Part shown: piece after piece, positions 6,709-8,239 of the stretch | Numbering within the stretch: position 1 is the stretch's first letter | How the letters are laid out: each line of letters opens with the position of its first letter | Source: Chitinispirillaceae bacterium | GTDB taxonomy: Bacteria > Fibrobacterota > Chitinivibrionia > Chitinivibrionales > Chitinispirillaceae | DNA length: 8,239 nt | Direction of reading: 5' to 3' | Assembly (NCBI GenBank): GCA_016926315.1 | Contig: JAFGOU010000041.1 | Coordinates: 1-8,239 of the forward strand | The notes under the pieces: model-generated | Database searches by the model: none | What the model saw: the letters and a program-made list of their open reading frames with translations, nothing else | What the model was told of the DNA's origin: nothing | Translations under genes and position numbers: made by a program

Positions 6709-8010
6709 TCACTTCGCAACGAACCTGCCAAGCGAGATCGCGTTCCCATCCTGCGCCCTGACGATATAAACGCCGGCGTTGAGCGCCGGCAGTTTTAAAC
6801 GCAGAGAGGCGCCCCTGGTGACCGAGTAGACCCTTTGCCCGCTCATGGAATACACCGCCACCCGCGCATCCGGCGAACTGGTGGTGGAGAAAACGATGTT
6901 CATATCATGGTCCACAAAGGCCGGGCAATTGCTGAGATCGCGTGACGCCTGGCGCGAGACCTCTGACGTGCCGCAGCTCGATGAAATGACCCCTGCCGCG
7001 GTCACCTGCAATGTTGCGCCCGCGCCGCATTGGGCGTTGGTCACCGTGCTCACCACGTTGCCCACCGGCGTTACCGTATAGGAATAGGAGGGTTTGGGAG
7101 CCGACCCTGCGTTGCTGCCGCCGTTGGTACAGTTTACAAAAGCTATTCCTATCGATCCGCTCCCCAGCGTGACCTTATTCCCCGAGCAGGCGAAAACGCC
7201 GCTTTCGACATAGACCACGGTACCGTTGTCTCCGGCCGTCAGGTTGATCGCGTTTTTGGTGACATTGCTGTTCCAGTAGCAGTTGAGCATGTGGATCTGC
7301 CCGTTTCGCGCACGTACCATGCGGTCCACGCACCCCTGCGCCCACCAGCAGCACTGCCAGGTGATGCTGTAACGGCCGTCGCTCGGCGCATCGGAATCCG
7401 ATCCGCCGATAAGGTTCGAAAAGCGGTGGTCGTCGGAACCGCCCGATCCTCCGGCCCTTGGCGGTTTAAGATAGGTGAACTTGCACCATGATACGGTGAC
7501 GTTATCAGAGCCGTTGCTGTTGTCGAAGTTGTCGTCCACACCGTCGCGGAACTCGCAGTGGTCCACCCAGAGCCTGGTGCACCCCTTGTTGCTGAAGAGG
7601 TCCCAGCCGTCGCAATCGTAGGCCCCGGGACCTTCAAAAATAAGGTTGCGGATGATGAAATTGGACCCACCCCGCAGATGCAGAATGCCTGAACCGTCCT
7701 TGGTCTGGTCGTTATTGACCAGCTTTGCGCCGGGCAGGCCGAGAAGCGTTTTGTTCGAATAGGAGCCCGCGATCCGGGAGGTGGTAATGGTACCGGACAC
7801 CAGGATGACGGATTTGCTGCCGCCGAGCGCGGATGAAAGTTCCGATGAAGTCCTTACCGCAACAATGTTCGACGAGGTGGGAGTGCCACCGCCCGTGGTT
7901 CCCGCAGCGTACCCTATGGGAGCGGTAAGATAATATGGGGTTTGAGCTTGAGCGCTTAAACTGACGAACATGACGACTAAGACCACCATTTTCAAAACAG
8001 CGTTTTTCAT
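6709..8010 (-). CDS. Secreted pectate lyase, PL1 family, with C-terminal sorting-type domain
   Basis: The gene encodes 433 residues. A signal peptide (about 1-23, MKNAVLKMVVLVVMFVSLSA then QAQ) precedes a right-handed beta-helix. PL1 enzymes cleave polygalacturonate by calcium-dependent beta-elimination outside the cell. Family marks in order are IIRNLIFEGPGAYDCDGWDL (119-138), LWVDHCEF (147-154), the acidic calcium-site stretch DGVDDNFD (156-163), SDNVTVSWCKF (168-178), DDHRFSNLIGGSD (193-205) and the active-site segment R230-M-V-R-A-R235-NG-QIHMLNCYW. The last corresponds to the R-x-P-x-x-R motif, with Val232 in place of Pro. Thirteen cysteines in the mature protein are many for this family. 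Residues about 370-433 (VAVYSMSGQRV, LNAGVYIVRA, FVAK) form a T9SS-like domain. The start at 8010 is supported by the signal peptide and a GGAG six bases upstream. The gene stands alone and converges on the C25 protease with 97 bases between stops. Confidence 0.92.
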   Translation of the reverse strand: MKNAVLKMVVLVVMFVSLSAQAQTPYYLTAPIGYAAGTTGGGTPTSSNIVAVRTSSELSSALGGSKSVILVSGTITTSRIAGSYSNKTLLGLPGAKLVNNDQTKDGSGILHLRGGSNFIIRNLIFEGPGAYDCDGWDLFSNKGCTRLWVDHCEFRDGVDDNFDNSNGSDNVTVSWCKFTYLKPPRAGGSGGSDDHRFSNLIGGSDSDAPSDGRYSITWQCCWWAQGCVDRMVRARNGQIHMLNCYWNSNVTKNAINLTAGDNGTVVYVESGVFACSGNKVTLGSGSIGIAFVNCTNGGSNAGSAPKPSYSYTVTPVGNVVSTVTNAQCGAGATLQVTAAGVISSSCGTSEVSRQASRDLSNCPAFVDHDMNIVFSTTSSPDARVAVYSMSGQRVYSVTRGASLRLKLPALNAGVYIVRAQDGNAISLGRFVAK

Positions 8011-8079
8011 ACGTTTCTCCGGATTAGCGTAAGTTTCCAGACAAAAATATAACCGGAAAGAGGTTATACTATTCTGTTA

Positions 8080-8108
8080 ATTATATATAAAATCCCGAAC
8101 TTCGACAA
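8080..8108 (-). promoter_or_regulatory. Sigma-70-type promoter of the pectate lyase gene
   Basis: On the minus strand TTGTCG (complement of 8103-8108) is followed after exactly 17 bases by TATAAT (complement of 8080-8085), a consensus -10 box. The transcript would have a leader of roughly 60 bases before the ATG at 8010. Between this promoter and the window end (8109-8239) I see no supportable gene. Confidence 0.6.
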
Positions 8109-8239
8109 CAGCAAGGCGATTGTACCGGCATATCTGACTATGAAAAATGCATCCCGACAAGAGGGTGCTGGAAATTGCCGCACCGGGTATCAGGGATTAC
8201 GCCCCGCCTATCTCCTTTTCCCGGCAGCCATTACCGCCT

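Noticed and set aside
6772..6790. Strong GC hairpin (GCCGGCG, 5-base loop, CGCCGGC)
   Set aside because: It lies inside the pectate lyase coding region, where it encodes the LPALNAG turn of the sorting domain, and no T run follows on either strand; codon usage explains it.
8208..8239. Possible C-terminal tail of a minus-strand gene (AVMAAGKRR then TAG at the complement of 8208-8210)
   Set aside because: Only ten codons are in the window and other frames are equally possible, so no call is justified.
8140..8239. Plus-strand open frame from ATG 8140 to the window end
   Set aside because: No ribosome binding site, no recognisable composition or motif in the 33 codons, and it starts just upstream of the lyase promoter; treated as chance.

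Overview
The window looks like part of the chromosome of an anaerobic, polysaccharide-degrading bacterium of the FCB group, most plausibly Fibrobacterota or a relative. The secreted hydrolases end in short beta-rich C-terminal domains (D-x-x-G-R/K-x-V ... L-x-A-G-x-Y ... R/K) of the kind used by the type IX secretion system (T9SS). Good Shine-Dalgarno sequences and two well-spaced -35/-10 promoters argue against Bacteroidota, which mostly lack both. The lineage call is inference; there is no rRNA gene to settle it.

Layout, left to right. The 3' end of a prolyl-tRNA synthetase gene (+) is followed by a good sigma-70-type promoter and a broken gene (+) for a secreted beta-propeller-like protein, with a nonsense codon, a frameshift and no 3' part. 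A GH11 xylanase gene (-) runs into that remnant. Upstream of the xylanase, on the + strand, lies an orphan C-terminal sorting domain with no body attached (1874-2104). Next are a POT-family proton-coupled transporter (-) and a 27-bp imperfect direct repeat whose second copy touches the stop codon of a truncated REP-associated (Y1-type) transposase remnant (-). A full-length gingipain-like C25 cysteine protease (+) converges on a PL1 pectate lyase (-). The last 230 bases hold the pectate lyase promoter and no gene I can support.

The three intact secreted enzymes attack xylan, pectate and protein, and each has an N-terminal signal peptide and a C-terminal sorting-type domain. This suggests Sec export followed by T9SS release or surface attachment, a plant-biomass-degrading secretome. 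The POT transporter could take up di- and tripeptides released by extracellular proteolysis such as that of the C25 protease; this is a functional guess, as the two genes are divergent and separated by transposase debris.

The stretch from about 361 to 4500 shows repeated gene decay (broken propeller gene, orphan sorting domain, decapitated transposase) around visibly AT-richer segments, which fits an accessory region with turnover of cargo genes. I do not see a convincing new multi-gene system. The points most worth checking are the orphan sorting domain, the repeat pair at the transposase end, and the substituted active-site motif of the pectate lyase.
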